The notes beneath the pieces are model-generated. The model saw only the letters and a list, made by a program, of their open reading frames with translations, made no database searches and was not told where the DNA came from. From Pseudomonas gozinkensis (lineage in GTDB: Bacteria; Pseudomonadota; Gammaproteobacteria; Pseudomonadales; Pseudomonadaceae): a stretch of 64,000 bases of DNA. The position numbers were made by a program, and so were the translations under genes. The stretch covers positions 1,948,501 to 2,012,500 of the forward strand of contig NZ_CP062253.1 in NCBI RefSeq assembly GCF_014863585.1. Direction: 5' to 3'. Shown here piece after piece: positions 8,474 to 17,202 of this stretch. Numbering within the stretch: position 1 is the first letter of the stretch; the number at the start of each line of letters is the position of its first letter.

Positions 8474-9763
8474 CTACGGCAGTTCGCGGCTGGCGTAGAA
8501 CGCGCTAAGCACTTTGACCAGGTGGGCCAGGTCATGGCTGCCGCACAGTTCGCGGATCGAGTGCATGGCGAAGGTCGGCAGGCCGATGTCGACCGTGCGC
8601 ACGCCCAGGTGGCTGGCGGTGATCGGGCCGATGGTCGAACCGCAGCCCATGTCGCTGCGCACCACAAAGCTTTGCACCGGCACTTCTTCGGCCATGCACA
8701 GATGGCGGAAGAAACCGGCGGTTTCGCTGTTGGTGGCGTAGCGCTGGTTGCTGTTGACCTTGATCACCGGGCCTGCGTTGAGTTTCGGGCCGTGGTTGGC
8801 GTCGTGTTTCTCGGCGTAGTTGGGGTGTACGCCGTGGGCGTTGTCGGCCGAGACCAGCAGGGACTTCTGGATGGTGCGTACGAACTCGTCACCTTCCGGC
8901 AGCAGACGGCGCAGGGTCTGTTCCAGCATCGGGCCGTCGGCGCCGCACGCCGAGCAGGAGCCAACTTCTTCGTGGTCGTTGCACACCAGCACGCAGGTTT
9001 CTTCGGTGTCGGCGGTCAGCAAGGCTTGCAGACCGGCGTAGCACGACAGCAGGTTGTCCAGGCGCGCACCGGCGATGAAATCACCGTGCAGACCGATGAC
9101 GGCGGCACTCTGGGTGTCGTAGAAACTCAGCTCGTAATCGAGCACCACGTCGGCGTTGAGGCCATGTTCGCGGGCCAGTTGATCGGTGAGTACCGCGCGA
9201 AAGTCCACGCGTTCGTCACCGGCGAACTGCGCGAGAATCGGCGGCAGTTCGGTCTGGGCGTTGATGGCCCAGCCCTGGTTGGCTTCACGGTTGAGGTGAA
9301 TGGCCAGGTTGGGAATGATCGCGATCGGGGCCTTGAAGTCGATCAGCTGGCTTTCGACCTTGCCGTCGCGGCGGAAGGTGACGCGGCCGGCCAGCGACAG
9401 GTCGCGGTCGAACCATGGCGCCAGCAGTGCGCCGCCGTAAACTTCGACACCCAATTGCCAGAAGCCCTGGCGTTGCAGTTCAGGTTGCGGCTTGACCCGC
9501 AGGCACGGGCTATCGGTGTGGGCGCCGACCAGACGGATGCCGTCGTGCAGCGGCGAGTTGCGGCCCATCTTGATCGCGACAATCGAGGAATCGTTACGGG
9601 TGACGTAGTAACGGCCATTGGCTTCGGTGTGCCAGGTTTCGCGCTCGTCGAGGCGCACATAACCGGCGGCCTCCAGGCGTTGAACAAGGCTGGCGGTGGC
9701 GTGGAACGGGGTAGGGGAGGCCTTGAGGAAGTCGATCAGGCCTTGGTTCAACTCTTCGCGCAT
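8474..9763 (-). CDS. apeB: M18 family aminopeptidase
   Basis: A 429-residue cytosolic di-zinc aminopeptidase of the aspartyl aminopeptidase family, which removes N-terminal residues from peptides. Metal-binding motifs are visible in order: 'GAHTDSPC' (about residue 80), '[10 protein letters not shown]' (about 255), 'SADNAHG' (about 305) and the last histidine in '[15 protein letters not shown]' (about 400). The length equals the usual 425-430 residues. It appears to be a single-gene unit; the next gene upstream is 76 bases away on the same strand. Assignment to ApeB rather than another M18 member is by overall family resemblance. Confidence 0.93.
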   Translation of the reverse strand: MREELNQGLIDFLKASPTPFHATASLVQRLEAAGYVRLDERETWHTEANGRYYVTRNDSSIVAIKMGRNSPLHDGIRLVGAHTDSPCLRVKPQPELQRQGFWQLGVEVYGGALLAPWFDRDLSLAGRVTFRRDGKVESQLIDFKAPIAIIPNLAIHLNREANQGWAINAQTELPPILAQFAGDERVDFRAVLTDQLAREHGLNADVVLDYELSFYDTQSAAVIGLHGDFIAGARLDNLLSCYAGLQALLTADTEETCVLVCNDHEEVGSCSACGADGPMLEQTLRRLLPEGDEFVRTIQKSLLVSADNAHGVHPNYAEKHDANHGPKLNAGPVIKVNSNQRYATNSETAGFFRHLCMAEEVPVQSFVVRSDMGCGSTIGPITASHLGVRTVDIGLPTFAMHSIRELCGSHDLAHLVKVLSAFYASRELP

Positions 9764-9839
9764 AAGAAGCTCCAGACAGCAATGGGCGGGAGTTTAACGC
9801 ATCGGCCTGATGCTTGGGACATGACATGTGCCGCTCGCG

Positions 9840-10940
9840 TCAACGAGCAGCGGCCACGCGTTTTTTCAGGTAGTTCATGATCACTTTTTCGTCTTCGGGC
9901 TTTTCCGGGCGAGGCAACTGTCTAGGCCAGCGACTCTGTTCCAGAAGCTTCTTCTGACGGCTCTCGTCCCAGCGCAGGATTTCCCGCGAGGCGCATTCCC
10001 ACCATTCATGACGACAGGCGCTGTAGTAAGGGTGATCCGGCGCGGCGCTGCCGTACAACAGATCCCGGCCGACCTTGCGCATGGCGCCGCTCTGGTTGCG
10101 CAGCTTCCATTTGATCTTCAGTCGCTGCCAGGCGGACGGAAAGGGTTTGACCCGAGGCACGTCAGCGCACAGGTCCACCAGTCGCTGGCTGAATTTCTCG
10201 CCGTGCTGGGAGAAGAAAAACGCCTGCATCGCGTGGAAGAAGCGCTTTTCCGCAAAGTAGTGGTAGACGTGTTTGCGGGCTTCCACTACCGGTCGCTCGC
10301 GCATCGCATAGGACAGGGCAATCTGCTCGATGGTATGAATCTCGAACCCGCCGGCCGTCCACTCGTCAATCAGGCGGATCGACTCTTCGAACAGCGCAGA
10401 GTCGCGGTCGGTGACACCACACAGGCCGCTGTTGTAGAGCTTGAAGCCGTTCTGCGGGGAAACACCGTGGACGCTGAGGTCGCGAGCGAGCTTCAGGTAG
10501 TCCGGGCGTTCGAAGACGTCTTTCCAGTCGTATTCGAAGCGGTCCATCACCGACTGATTCACATCGATGTGTTTGAACAGGCTGTTCGGGTCGCTGGTGA
10601 ACAGGGTGTCCGTGTCGACGAACAGGGTTTTCTCGGCCAGTTGCATGCCGGCGGCAATCGCACAGGCCTTGCGCCGATGGTGGTAGCCGTTCTGTCCCTG
10701 CCAGCGGGTCAGGGTCGCTTCGTCGAGCAGCACGGTGTCGACCGGCCAGCCTTCGTAGTCTTGCGGCCGGTCAGTGAGAATCCTGATCGCCGGACGTTTG
10801 CCGTTTTTAGCCTGGGACAGGACGGTCAGGATGCTGAACTTGGCTTCGCGCCGGTAGACATCCTGATTGCCGTAGATCAGGTAAAGCAGCTGATGTCGGG
10901 CTTTCTTGACCGGTGTTACCAGAGTATCGATACAACTCAT
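9840..10940 (-). CDS. glycosyltransferase-like protein of unknown substrate
   Basis: A 366-residue cytosolic protein. The central segment 'AEKTLFVDTDTLFTSDPNSL' carries a DxD motif (about residue 110) in a GT8-like/nucleotide-diphospho-sugar transferase context, preceded by 'RKACAIAAGMQ' and followed by 'LYNSGLCGV' and 'HTIEQIALSYAM', the usual acceptor-side elements. The last 100 residues are basic and rich in Trp and Arg. No sugar gene is nearby: it lies between apeB and rluA, with the latter ending 15 bases upstream on the same strand. Function beyond fold is unknown. Confidence 0.7.
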   Translation of the reverse strand: MSCIDTLVTPVKKARHQLLYLIYGNQDVYRREAKFSILTVLSQAKNGKRPAIRILTDRPQDYEGWPVDTVLLDEATLTRWQGQNGYHHRRKACAIAAGMQLAEKTLFVDTDTLFTSDPNSLFKHIDVNQSVMDRFEYDWKDVFERPDYLKLARDLSVHGVSPQNGFKLYNSGLCGVTDRDSALFEESIRLIDEWTAGGFEIHTIEQIALSYAMRERPVVEARKHVYHYFAEKRFFHAMQAFFFSQHGEKFSQRLVDLCADVPRVKPFPSAWQRLKIKWKLRNQSGAMRKVGRDLLYGSAAPDHPYYSACRHEWWECASREILRWDESRQKKLLEQSRWPRQLPRPEKPEDEKVIMNYLKKRVAAAR

Positions 10941-10955
10941 CCGAAGCAGAATCCT

Positions 10956-11591
10956 TTAAAACGGTGCCGGGCATTCGAAGCGCAGACGCTCCCCGGACTG
11001 TGGATGGGTGAAGCTGAGCATGCTCGCGTGCAGGCACAGGCGCGGCCAGGCCGCCAGGGCTTGCTCGTGGGCGTAGAGGCCGTCACCGAGCAACGGGTGA
11101 CCGATCGACAGCATGTGCACCCGCAGCTGGTGCGAACGCCCGGTGATCGGCGTGAGCTCGACGCGGCACCAGTCGCCGCAGCGTTCCAGCACGCGCCAGA
11201 AGGTCAGGGCATGCTTGCCGTGTTCGTGATCGACCACATGGCGTGGTTTGGTCGGAGGGTCGTAGCGCAACGGCAGATCGATGCTGCCGCTGTCCAGTTC
11301 CGGCTGACCCCAACAGAGCGCAGTGTAGGCTTTCTCTGTTTCACGATCGTGAAACTGGCGCGACAGTTCGCGGTGGGTGTCGGCGTCGCGGGCCAGCAGA
11401 ATGATCCCCGACGTTTCCCAGTCCAGGCGATGGACGATGCGCGCTTCCGGGTAGCCGTTTTCCTGCAGGCGGGTGATCAGGCAGTCCTTGTTGTCATCGG
11501 CCCGGCCGGGGACGGAGAGCAACAGGGTCGGTTTGTTCACCACCAGAACGGCGGCGTCCTGATGAATGATTTGGACGTTGGACAACGGCAT
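10956..11591 (-). CDS. rluA: RluA family pseudouridine synthase (tRNA/23S rRNA)
   Basis: A 211-residue pseudouridine synthase. The catalytic Asp is in 'HRLDWETSGIILLARD' (about residue 57), and 'RVHMLSIGHPLLGDGLYA' is the conserved C-terminal motif. The short length and lack of an S4 domain match RluA, which modifies U32 in several tRNAs and U746 in 23S rRNA. The order min genes then rluA is, as I recall, the same in P. aeruginosa. A 22-base-pair hairpin lies between minE and this gene. The glycosyltransferase-like gene follows 15 bases later. Confidence 0.9.
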   Translation of the reverse strand: MPLSNVQIIHQDAAVLVVNKPTLLLSVPGRADDNKDCLITRLQENGYPEARIVHRLDWETSGIILLARDADTHRELSRQFHDRETEKAYTALCWGQPELDSGSIDLPLRYDPPTKPRHVVDHEHGKHALTFWRVLERCGDWCRVELTPITGRSHQLRVHMLSIGHPLLGDGLYAHEQALAAWPRLCLHASMLSFTHPQSGERLRFECPAPF

Positions 11592-11616
11592 TAAAACAGC
11601 CTCGTAACAAATGCCA

Positions 11617-11664
11617 ACGGCGGCTCAGGGCCCCTCCGGTATCGGAAGGGCCCTGAGCCGCCGT
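11617..11664. other. long stem-loop between minE and rluA
   Basis: ACGGCGGCTCAGGGCCC (11617-11633) pairs with its complement at 11648-11664, and four further pairs follow a single C/A mismatch, leaving a GTAT loop: 21 of 22 positions pair. No T-run follows on either strand, so it is not a standard intrinsic terminator. It may act as an mRNA processing or stability element between minE and rluA. Confidence 0.85.
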
Positions 11665-11682
11665 CGTTCCTGCCGGATCGAC

Positions 11683-11937
11683 TCAGCGGTCTGGCAGGGT
11701 GATGTTGAGTTCCAGAATCGAGCAGCTGCCCTGGCTCTCCAGTGCCACGTGAACGTCATCGTTGCCGATGTTGACGTACTTGCGGATCACTTCTACCAAT
11801 TCCTTCTGCAAGGATGGCAGGTAGTCAGGGGTGCTGCGCTGGCCGCGTTCATGCGCCACGATGATCTGTAGACGCTCTTTCGCGACCGAGGCGGTACTTG
11901 GCTTTTTGTTGGCACGAAAGAAGTCAAAAAGGTTCAT
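11683..11937 (-). CDS. minE: cell division topological specificity factor MinE
   Basis: An 84-residue protein starting [15 protein letters not shown], the amphipathic membrane-targeting helix, followed by '[16 protein letters not shown]', the anti-MinCD segment that stimulates MinD ATPase, and a C-terminal topological specificity domain ending in TLPDR. Length is normal for Pseudomonas. Its ATG overlaps the minD stop by one base (TAATG), so translation is coupled. MinE drives pole-to-pole oscillation of MinCD and leaves mid-cell free for FtsZ. Confidence 0.97.
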   Translation of the reverse strand: MNLFDFFRANKKPSTASVAKERLQIIVAHERGQRSTPDYLPSLQKELVEVIRKYVNIGNDDVHVALESQGSCSILELNITLPDR

Positions 11938-12749
11938 TACCTACCTCCAAACAGACGCTCGAAGAATCCCTTCTTCTCGACGTTCAGGAACCGGTGTTCT
12001 TTTTCCTTGCCCAGCAGGCGATCAACGGTATCGCTGTAGGCCTGGCCGGCGTCGCTCTGATCATCGAGGATCACAGGCACGCCCTGGTTGGAGGCCTTGA
12101 GCACGGCCTGGGATTCCGGGATGACGCCCAGCAGGCGTACGGCGAGGATTTCCTTGACGTCTTCGACGCCCAGCATCTCGCCTTTTTCGACGCGCTCCGG
12201 GTGGTAGCGGGTGATCAGCAGGTGTTCCTGGATCGGCTCTTCGCCGCGTTCGGCGCGACGGGACTTGCTGGCCAGCAGGCCAAGCATGCGGTCGGAGTCA
12301 CGTACCGAGGACACTTCAGGGTTGGTCACGACGATCGCTTCGTCAGCGAAGTACATGGCAAGGTGGGCGCCTTTCTCGATGCCCGCCGGGGAGTCGCAGA
12401 CCACGAACTCGAATTGTTCCTTGAGCTCCATCAGGACTTTTTCCACGCCTTCGACGGTCAGCGCGTCTTTGTCGCGGGTCTGGCTGGCGGCCAGCACATA
12501 GAGGTTTTCCAGGCGCTTGTCTTTGATCAGTGCCTGTTGCAGGTTGGCTTCGCCGTTCACCACGTTGACGAAGTCATACACCACGCGGCGCTCGCAACCC
12601 ATGATCAGGTCGAGGTTACGCAAGCCCACGTCGAAGTCGACGATCACTGTTTTGTGGCCGCGCAGAGCGAGGCCGGTACCGATAGCGGCGCTGGTGGTGG
12701 TCTTACCCACACCACCCTTGCCGGATGTAACCACGAGAATCTTGGCCAA
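11937..12749 (-). CDS. minD: septum site-determining ATPase MinD
   Basis: A 270-residue ParA/MinD ATPase. The deviant Walker A '[16 protein letters not shown]' is at residues 9-24, Walker B-like '[13 protein letters not shown]' near 117-130, and the C-terminal amphipathic membrane-targeting helix is '[12 protein letters not shown]'. It binds the membrane in the ATP form, recruits MinC and is displaced by MinE. It is 169 bases downstream of minC on the same strand, a gap large enough for its own promoter, and is coupled to minE. Confidence 0.98.
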   Translation of the reverse strand: MAKILVVTSGKGGVGKTTTSAAIGTGLALRGHKTVIVDFDVGLRNLDLIMGCERRVVYDFVNVVNGEANLQQALIKDKRLENLYVLAASQTRDKDALTVEGVEKVLMELKEQFEFVVCDSPAGIEKGAHLAMYFADEAIVVTNPEVSSVRDSDRMLGLLASKSRRAERGEEPIQEHLLITRYHPERVEKGEMLGVEDVKEILAVRLLGVIPESQAVLKASNQGVPVILDDQSDAGQAYSDTVDRLLGKEKEHRFLNVEKKGFFERLFGGR

Positions 12750-12918
12750 GGTGTTTCACCCCTAAGGAAGAAGGACTGTTCAGCCCCTGAAAAACATCTC
12801 TTGAAAACTACTGCAGTCGGACAGCCTTGGCTGGAATTCGGCTTTTGGCCTTTTTCCTACTTCGTTTGAGCCGTTTTCGCTACGTTTTAGAGATGCTTGG
12901 AAAATGCGGCAGTATCCG

Positions 12919-13656
12919 TTAAAGCCGAATGATGTTCAACACGTCGCCCGACAGGCTGACCTGTACGCCCGAACCCCACATCGGATCGCGACGCAGGTCC
13001 TCGGAAACCTTGTAATGGCCTGCGATGGAGATCAGTTCAGCGCTCAGTTGCTGACAGAAAATCCGCGCCTTGGTGTCGCCCTTGACCCCGGCCAGCGCAC
13101 GACCGCGCATCGGGCCGTATACATGGATGTTGCCATCGGCGAGAAGTTCCGCCCCCGGGCTGACCGAGGAAACCACCACCAGATCGCCACCTTGCGCATA
13201 TATCTGTTGGCCACCACGTACTGGCGTGGTGATGACGCGCGTCGGCTTGACGGTTGGTTCAGTTGGCTTTTCCGGCTTCTTTGCCACAACAGGTTCAGCG
13301 CTTTCCAGCGGTCGCTCGCGAGCGCCGGACGGCGGCAGCACCGGGATGTCGATGGCGATGGCGGCGGCGATGTCTTCGATGCGGCTGGCACGGATCGCCA
13401 GGGTGCGCAGGCCGTGCTGACGGCACACGCGCATCAGGCCCGGCAGGTCGACGGCACCTTCGCCTGGCGGCAGTTTGTCCAGCGCCAGAACCAGCGGCGC
13501 GTTGCTGAAGAAATTCGGTGCCTGGGCGACTTTGGCGGCCAATTGCCGATCGAGGCTGTCCAGGTCGTTGCGGGACAGCTCCAGCACTGTAATGGCGAGC
13601 ATGCTGCCCTTCAGCTGGAACACGGGATCTTGGTCTTTCGGTTCGGTTTGGCTCAT
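12919..13656 (-). CDS. minC: septum site-determining protein MinC
   Basis: A 245-residue inhibitor of FtsZ assembly. The N-terminal domain starts '[18 protein letters not shown]' and the C-terminal beta-helix, which binds MinD, carries '[20 protein letters not shown]' and '[18 protein letters not shown]'. A charged, proline-rich linker (about residues 100-145) joins them. I start at the ATG at 13656 (MSQTEP), which matches the family start; an in-frame upstream ATG at 13722 would add 22 unlikely residues and enter the promoter shared with the divergent acyltransferase gene. Confidence 0.95.
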   Translation of the reverse strand: MSQTEPKDQDPVFQLKGSMLAITVLELSRNDLDSLDRQLAAKVAQAPNFFSNAPLVLALDKLPPGEGAVDLPGLMRVCRQHGLRTLAIRASRIEDIAAAIAIDIPVLPPSGARERPLESAEPVVAKKPEKPTEPTVKPTRVITTPVRGGQQIYAQGGDLVVVSSVSPGAELLADGNIHVYGPMRGRALAGVKGDTKARIFCQQLSAELISIAGHYKVSEDLRRDPMWGSGVQVSLSGDVLNIIRL

Positions 13657-13773
13657 GTCGGCATACAACGGCTTGTCACTAAAAGTGCCGAGACTTATAA
13701 CGAGAACGCCCGCAGGCCGCAAGCCGGGTCGAACGATGTAGAATGCGCGGCCACTGTATTTACGGAAGCTTTA

Positions 13774-14706
13774 ATGGATCGCCCGCGTTTTCGAAAAGCA
13801 TTTCTTGCCCCACGCTTCTGGCCGCTCTGGTGCGGCCTCGGGCTGTTGTGGCTGATCGTGCAGCTGCCGTATCCGGCCTTGCTGGCCATCGGTCGTTTTC
13901 TTGGTGCCCTGATGTATCGCTTCGCCGGCGACCGGCGGCGCATCGCCAAGCGCAATCTGGAACTGTGTTTCCCGGAAAAATCCGCCGCCGAACGCAAGCG
14001 CCTGCTCAAGGAAAACTTCGCCTCCACCGGCATCGCCTTCTTTGAAATGGCCATGAGCTGGTGGTGGTCGCGTCAGCGCCTGGCGAAACTGGCCCACGTC
14101 GAAGGCCTTGAGCATCTGCAGAAGGCCCAACGCGAAGGCAAGGGCGTGATTCTGATGGCGGTGCATTTCACCACCCTGGAAATCGGCGCGGCATTGCTCG
14201 GCCAGCAACACACCATCGACGGCATGTACCGCGAGCACAAGAATCCGTTGTTCGATTTCGTCCAGCGGCAGGGCCGCGAGCGGCACAACCTCGATTCGCT
14301 TGCGGTGGAACGTGACGACGTGCGCGGGATGCTCAAGTTGCTGCGCGCAGGCCGGGCGATCTGGTACGCGCCGGATCAGGACTACGGCGCCAAGCAAAGT
14401 ATCTTCGTGCCGCTGTTCGGCATTCAGGCCGCGACGGTCACCGCCACCAGCAAGTTCGCCCGTCTGGGCAAGGCGCTGGTGGTGCCGTTCACCCAGGAAC
14501 GTCTGGCGGACGGCAGCGGTTATCGTCTGGTGATTCATCCGCCGCTGGACGGTTTTCCGGGCGAGACCGAAGAAGAAGATTGCATCCGCATCAATCAGTG
14601 GGTCGAAGGCGTGTTGCGTGAGTGCCCCGAGCAATACCTGTGGGCACACCGGCGCTTCAAGAGCCGGCCACCGGGCGAGCCGAAGCTGTATGCCAAACGC
14701 GGTTGA
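13774..14706 (+). CDS. lpxL: LpxL/HtrB-type lipid A lauroyl acyltransferase
   Basis: A 310-residue inner-membrane acyltransferase of lipid A synthesis. One N-terminal membrane segment (about residues 15-45) anchors it, the catalytic HX4E motif is 'HFTTLE' (about residue 130) and 'WYAPDQDYGAKQSIFVPLFG' is the conserved acyl-donor region. The start ATG follows GGAAG. It diverges from minC with a 117-base gap. In P. aeruginosa the gene in this position, as I recall, is one of two htrB paralogues adding secondary laurate; which acyl chain this copy adds cannot be read from the sequence. Confidence 0.88.
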   Translation: MDRPRFRKAFLAPRFWPLWCGLGLLWLIVQLPYPALLAIGRFLGALMYRFAGDRRRIAKRNLELCFPEKSAAERKRLLKENFASTGIAFFEMAMSWWWSRQRLAKLAHVEGLEHLQKAQREGKGVILMAVHFTTLEIGAALLGQQHTIDGMYREHKNPLFDFVQRQGRERHNLDSLAVERDDVRGMLKLLRAGRAIWYAPDQDYGAKQSIFVPLFGIQAATVTATSKFARLGKALVVPFTQERLADGSGYRLVIHPPLDGFPGETEEEDCIRINQWVEGVLRECPEQYLWAHRRFKSRPPGEPKLYAKRG

Positions 14707-14741
14707 TTGACCCATCCCCATAAGCACCACGGAGCGTTGCG

Positions 14742-15914
14742 ATGAGCCCAGCTGAACCGGTCACAGGTTTGATTCTTTCCGGCGGCGGGGCTCGGGCGGC
14801 GTATCAGGTGGGGGTGCTGGCGGCGATTGCCGAATTGCTGCCGTTGGGGGCGGACAATCCCTTTCCGGTGATCGTCGGCACCTCGGCCGGAGCGATCAAC
14901 GCGGTCAGCCTGGCCAGCGGCGCCACGGACTTTCGCGCCGCCATCGAACGTCTGACGCTATTCTGGCAAGGCTTTCGCAGCCATCGCGTGTTGCGCAGCG
15001 ACTGGCCGGGAGTGATCCGTCAGGCCAGTCGTTTCGTCAGCCACAGTCTGTTGGGCATGGGTCGGCAAATGCCGGTGGCGCTGCTCAACAGTTCGCCGCT
15101 GCGTCATCTGCTCAACGAAAAACTGCACATGCCCGGCATCGCCGAGTCCATCGCGCGCAAGCAACTGCACGCGGTGGCGGTGACGGCGTTCGGCTACGAG
15201 TCCGGGCAGGCAGTGACCTTCTATCAGGGCGGCGGCACCATCGATTCCTGGCTGCGTCACCGGCGCATCGGTGTGCCGACGCAGTTGTCGGTGGAGCACT
15301 TGCTGGCCAGCTCGGCAATCCCGCTGTTGTTCGCGCCGGTGAAGATCGGCGATGAATATTTCGGCGACGGGGCGGTGCGGCAATCGGCACCGATCAGTCC
15401 GGCGCTGCATCTGGGCGCGAGCCGGGTGCTGGTGGTGGGCGTGAGTGGCAACCCGCGCGGATTCGACCCGGCACAACCGCTGGAACGCACCTACACCGGG
15501 CAGCAGCCGACCCTGGCGCAGATCGGCGGGCACATGCTCAACAGCACCTTCATTGACAGCCTGGAAAGCGACATCGAGCTGCTTCAGCGTCTCAATCAGT
15601 TCAGCCATCTGATGCCCGAAGGCACGCCGACCCGCGCGCTGGGTGTGGCGCCGGTAGAAGTGCTGGTGATTTCACCGAGTCAGCCGATCGATGAAATCGC
15701 GGCGCGGCATCGTCAGGAATTGCCGGCGGCGTTGCGGTTGTTTTTGCGTGGGCCGGGTGCGACCAAGACGAGCGGGGCAGGGGTATTGAGTTATTTGCTG
15801 TTCGAGGCGGGGTATTGCAGCGAATTGATCGACCTTGGGCGGCGCGATGCCCTGGCCAAGCGCGATGAGCTGTGCCGGTTTCTCGGCATCAGCGAGGCGG
15901 TGGTTCCGGCCTGA
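14742..15914 (+). CDS. patatin-like phospholipase family protein
   Basis: A 390-residue Ser-Asp dyad lipase. The oxyanion loop is 'SGGGARAAYQVG' (about residue 12), the nucleophile elbow GTSAG is near residue 47, and the catalytic Asp is in the 'FGDGAVR' motif near 207. There is no signal peptide or secretion domain, so it is probably intracellular, unlike exported patatin toxins. It lies 35 bases after the lipid A acyltransferase on the same strand and is probably co-transcribed, which hints at phospholipid turnover linked to envelope synthesis. Confidence 0.88.
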   Translation: MSPAEPVTGLILSGGGARAAYQVGVLAAIAELLPLGADNPFPVIVGTSAGAINAVSLASGATDFRAAIERLTLFWQGFRSHRVLRSDWPGVIRQASRFVSHSLLGMGRQMPVALLNSSPLRHLLNEKLHMPGIAESIARKQLHAVAVTAFGYESGQAVTFYQGGGTIDSWLRHRRIGVPTQLSVEHLLASSAIPLLFAPVKIGDEYFGDGAVRQSAPISPALHLGASRVLVVGVSGNPRGFDPAQPLERTYTGQQPTLAQIGGHMLNSTFIDSLESDIELLQRLNQFSHLMPEGTPTRALGVAPVEVLVISPSQPIDEIAARHRQELPAALRLFLRGPGATKTSGAGVLSYLLFEAGYCSELIDLGRRDALAKRDELCRFLGISEAVVPA

Positions 15915-15930
15915 AATTTGGGGTGCAGCA

Positions 15931-16021
15931 ATCGCTGGCAAGCCAGCTCCCACAGGTCCTTTGGCGTACACAACAGCTGTGAACGACGCATGACCCTGTG
16001 GGAGCGAGCTTGCTCGCGATG
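15931..16021. repeat. hybrid REPIN (two REP subtypes)
   Basis: The left arm has the TGGCAAGCCA core and the right arm the GAGCTTGCTC core, facing each other between convergent genes. The two arms belong to different subtypes. Confidence 0.85.
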
Positions 16022-16044
16022 GCGTCCGTTAGGACGCCGCACTA

Positions 16045-16830
16045 TCAGAAGTGGAACTTCACCAGGAAGCTGGTCACGTTCTGATTGGTGGTGAAGGCCT
16101 TGGTGTCGTCGATACCGTATTTGTCTTTCCAGTAGTCGTATTCAACACCGACGTACAACTGCTTCTCGCCGAAATTCAGCGCCTTGCCCAGGTCGTATTT
16201 GACCTGCGGGTTGAAGTGCAGGTTGGCGTGGTATTCGCCTTTGTTGTTGACGTCGTTGTCGACCACCCAGTCCATGTAGCCGTCGATCAGGATGTTCGAG
16301 TCGCCCACCGGAATGGTGTAGGACCACACTGGTGTGATCTGCCAGACGTTGTCACCCGGACGCGAGCCTTCGGTGTGACGCTGGTAGAAGTTCAGCTGGA
16401 AGTAGTCGAAGCCCGGAATGGCCAGGTCGAAGCCCGGGCCGATCAGGTAGGACTCGGTGTCACCCTCGCCGAACTCGTAGGTCATCGCCAGCAGGACGTC
16501 CTTGATCGGACCGAACTCGATCTTCTGGTCGAGGACCTTGCCCAGCGAGATGCGTGGCTGGAACTCGCCGTAGTAGGTGTTCGGACCGTTGTTGAAGTCC
16601 TTGTCACCGTTGTAGAAGATCTTGTCGAGGAAGAAGAAGTTGTCCCCGTACTTCCACGCATCGGCGTGTTCGAAGGTCACGGTCTGCTGGATGGCCGGGT
16701 TGACCTTGAAGTCTTTGCCGTAGAGATAGGTCAGGCTGTTGTTCTGCCATTGCAGCAGGCCGTCGGCCATGGCCTGCCCCCCTGCCAGCAGCGATCCCGC
16801 AAGCATCAGGCTGGTGCACATACGTTTCAT
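16045..16830 (-). CDS. Tsx-like outer membrane nucleoside channel, copy 1
   Basis: A 261-residue outer-membrane beta-barrel. A signal peptide ends near AMAD (residue 22); alternating strands such as 'WKYGDNFFFLDKIFYNG' and 'DSNILIDGYMDWVVDND' and the final aromatic residue of 'SFLVKFHF' are typical of Tsx/OmpK barrels. Tsx channels pass nucleosides and deoxynucleosides. It is adjacent to a same-length paralogue at 17203-17988 and to purine-catabolism genes, which supports a role in uptake of purine nucleosides or bases. GGGAG precedes the ATG at a good distance. Confidence 0.85.
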   Translation of the reverse strand: MKRMCTSLMLAGSLLAGGQAMADGLLQWQNNSLTYLYGKDFKVNPAIQQTVTFEHADAWKYGDNFFFLDKIFYNGDKDFNNGPNTYYGEFQPRISLGKVLDQKIEFGPIKDVLLAMTYEFGEGDTESYLIGPGFDLAIPGFDYFQLNFYQRHTEGSRPGDNVWQITPVWSYTIPVGDSNILIDGYMDWVVDNDVNNKGEYHANLHFNPQVKYDLGKALNFGEKQLYVGVEYDYWKDKYGIDDTKAFTTNQNVTSFLVKFHF

Positions 16831-17202
16831 TCGGTTGCTCCCAAAGTAGGTGTTCCACGTTTATTTTTTTGAGTCGGCGCTCTGGTGTGGCGCCTTTTTT
16901 CGTTGCTGCAAAAGTCATCCATCCGGTCAGCTTTCATGCTGTTAGCAAGAGCTGAGCCAAGGCTTTTCGAAAAGCAAAAAAACGCCCGTCGGCTGCTGAA
17001 AAACAGTCGATCGAGCGTGTTTTCGGGATGCCTCGGTACTGACCGCGGCCGGGATAAGTTGGCTTTTCGGTCAGGAATTAAATTCGGGCTTTTTTTTAGA
17101 CCGAATTCAGGAGGCCGCGGAGAATACTGACTCAACGGCCAGGCCTCAAGTGCCCCGCAACAGAGCACCGACGACAGGTAGGGGGCACGGTTGCGGGTCA
17201 TC
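16831..17202. other. intergenic region between the two Tsx-like genes
   Basis: No gene is seen. It contains a probable minus-strand terminator for the 17203-17988 gene (16976-17019), a GGCGC/GCGCC stem at about 16874-16892 in the leader of copy 1, and presumably a separate promoter for that copy. Confidence 0.6.
16976..17019 (-). terminator. probable terminator of Tsx-like copy 2
   Basis: On the minus strand an imperfect stem with CTG-TTTTT-CAG at its tip is followed by seven Ts. It separates the two Tsx-like genes into different units. Confidence 0.5.

Noticed and set aside
9828-11594. 588-codon plus-strand frame across the glycosyltransferase-like gene and rluA
   Set aside because: A shadow of two minus-strand genes in GC-rich DNA. 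It has no domain, and both real genes show catalytic motifs.
12904-13773. Upstream extension of the lipid A acyltransferase frame
   Set aside because: The frame is open through minC on the other strand, but the acyltransferase family start is the ATG at 13774 with a ribosome-binding site; the extension has no homology-like features.
16870-16900. GGCGC/GCGCC stem followed by Ts as a plus-strand terminator
   Set aside because: No plus-strand gene precedes it; it lies in the leader of the minus-strand Tsx-like gene, where the T-run would be on the wrong side.
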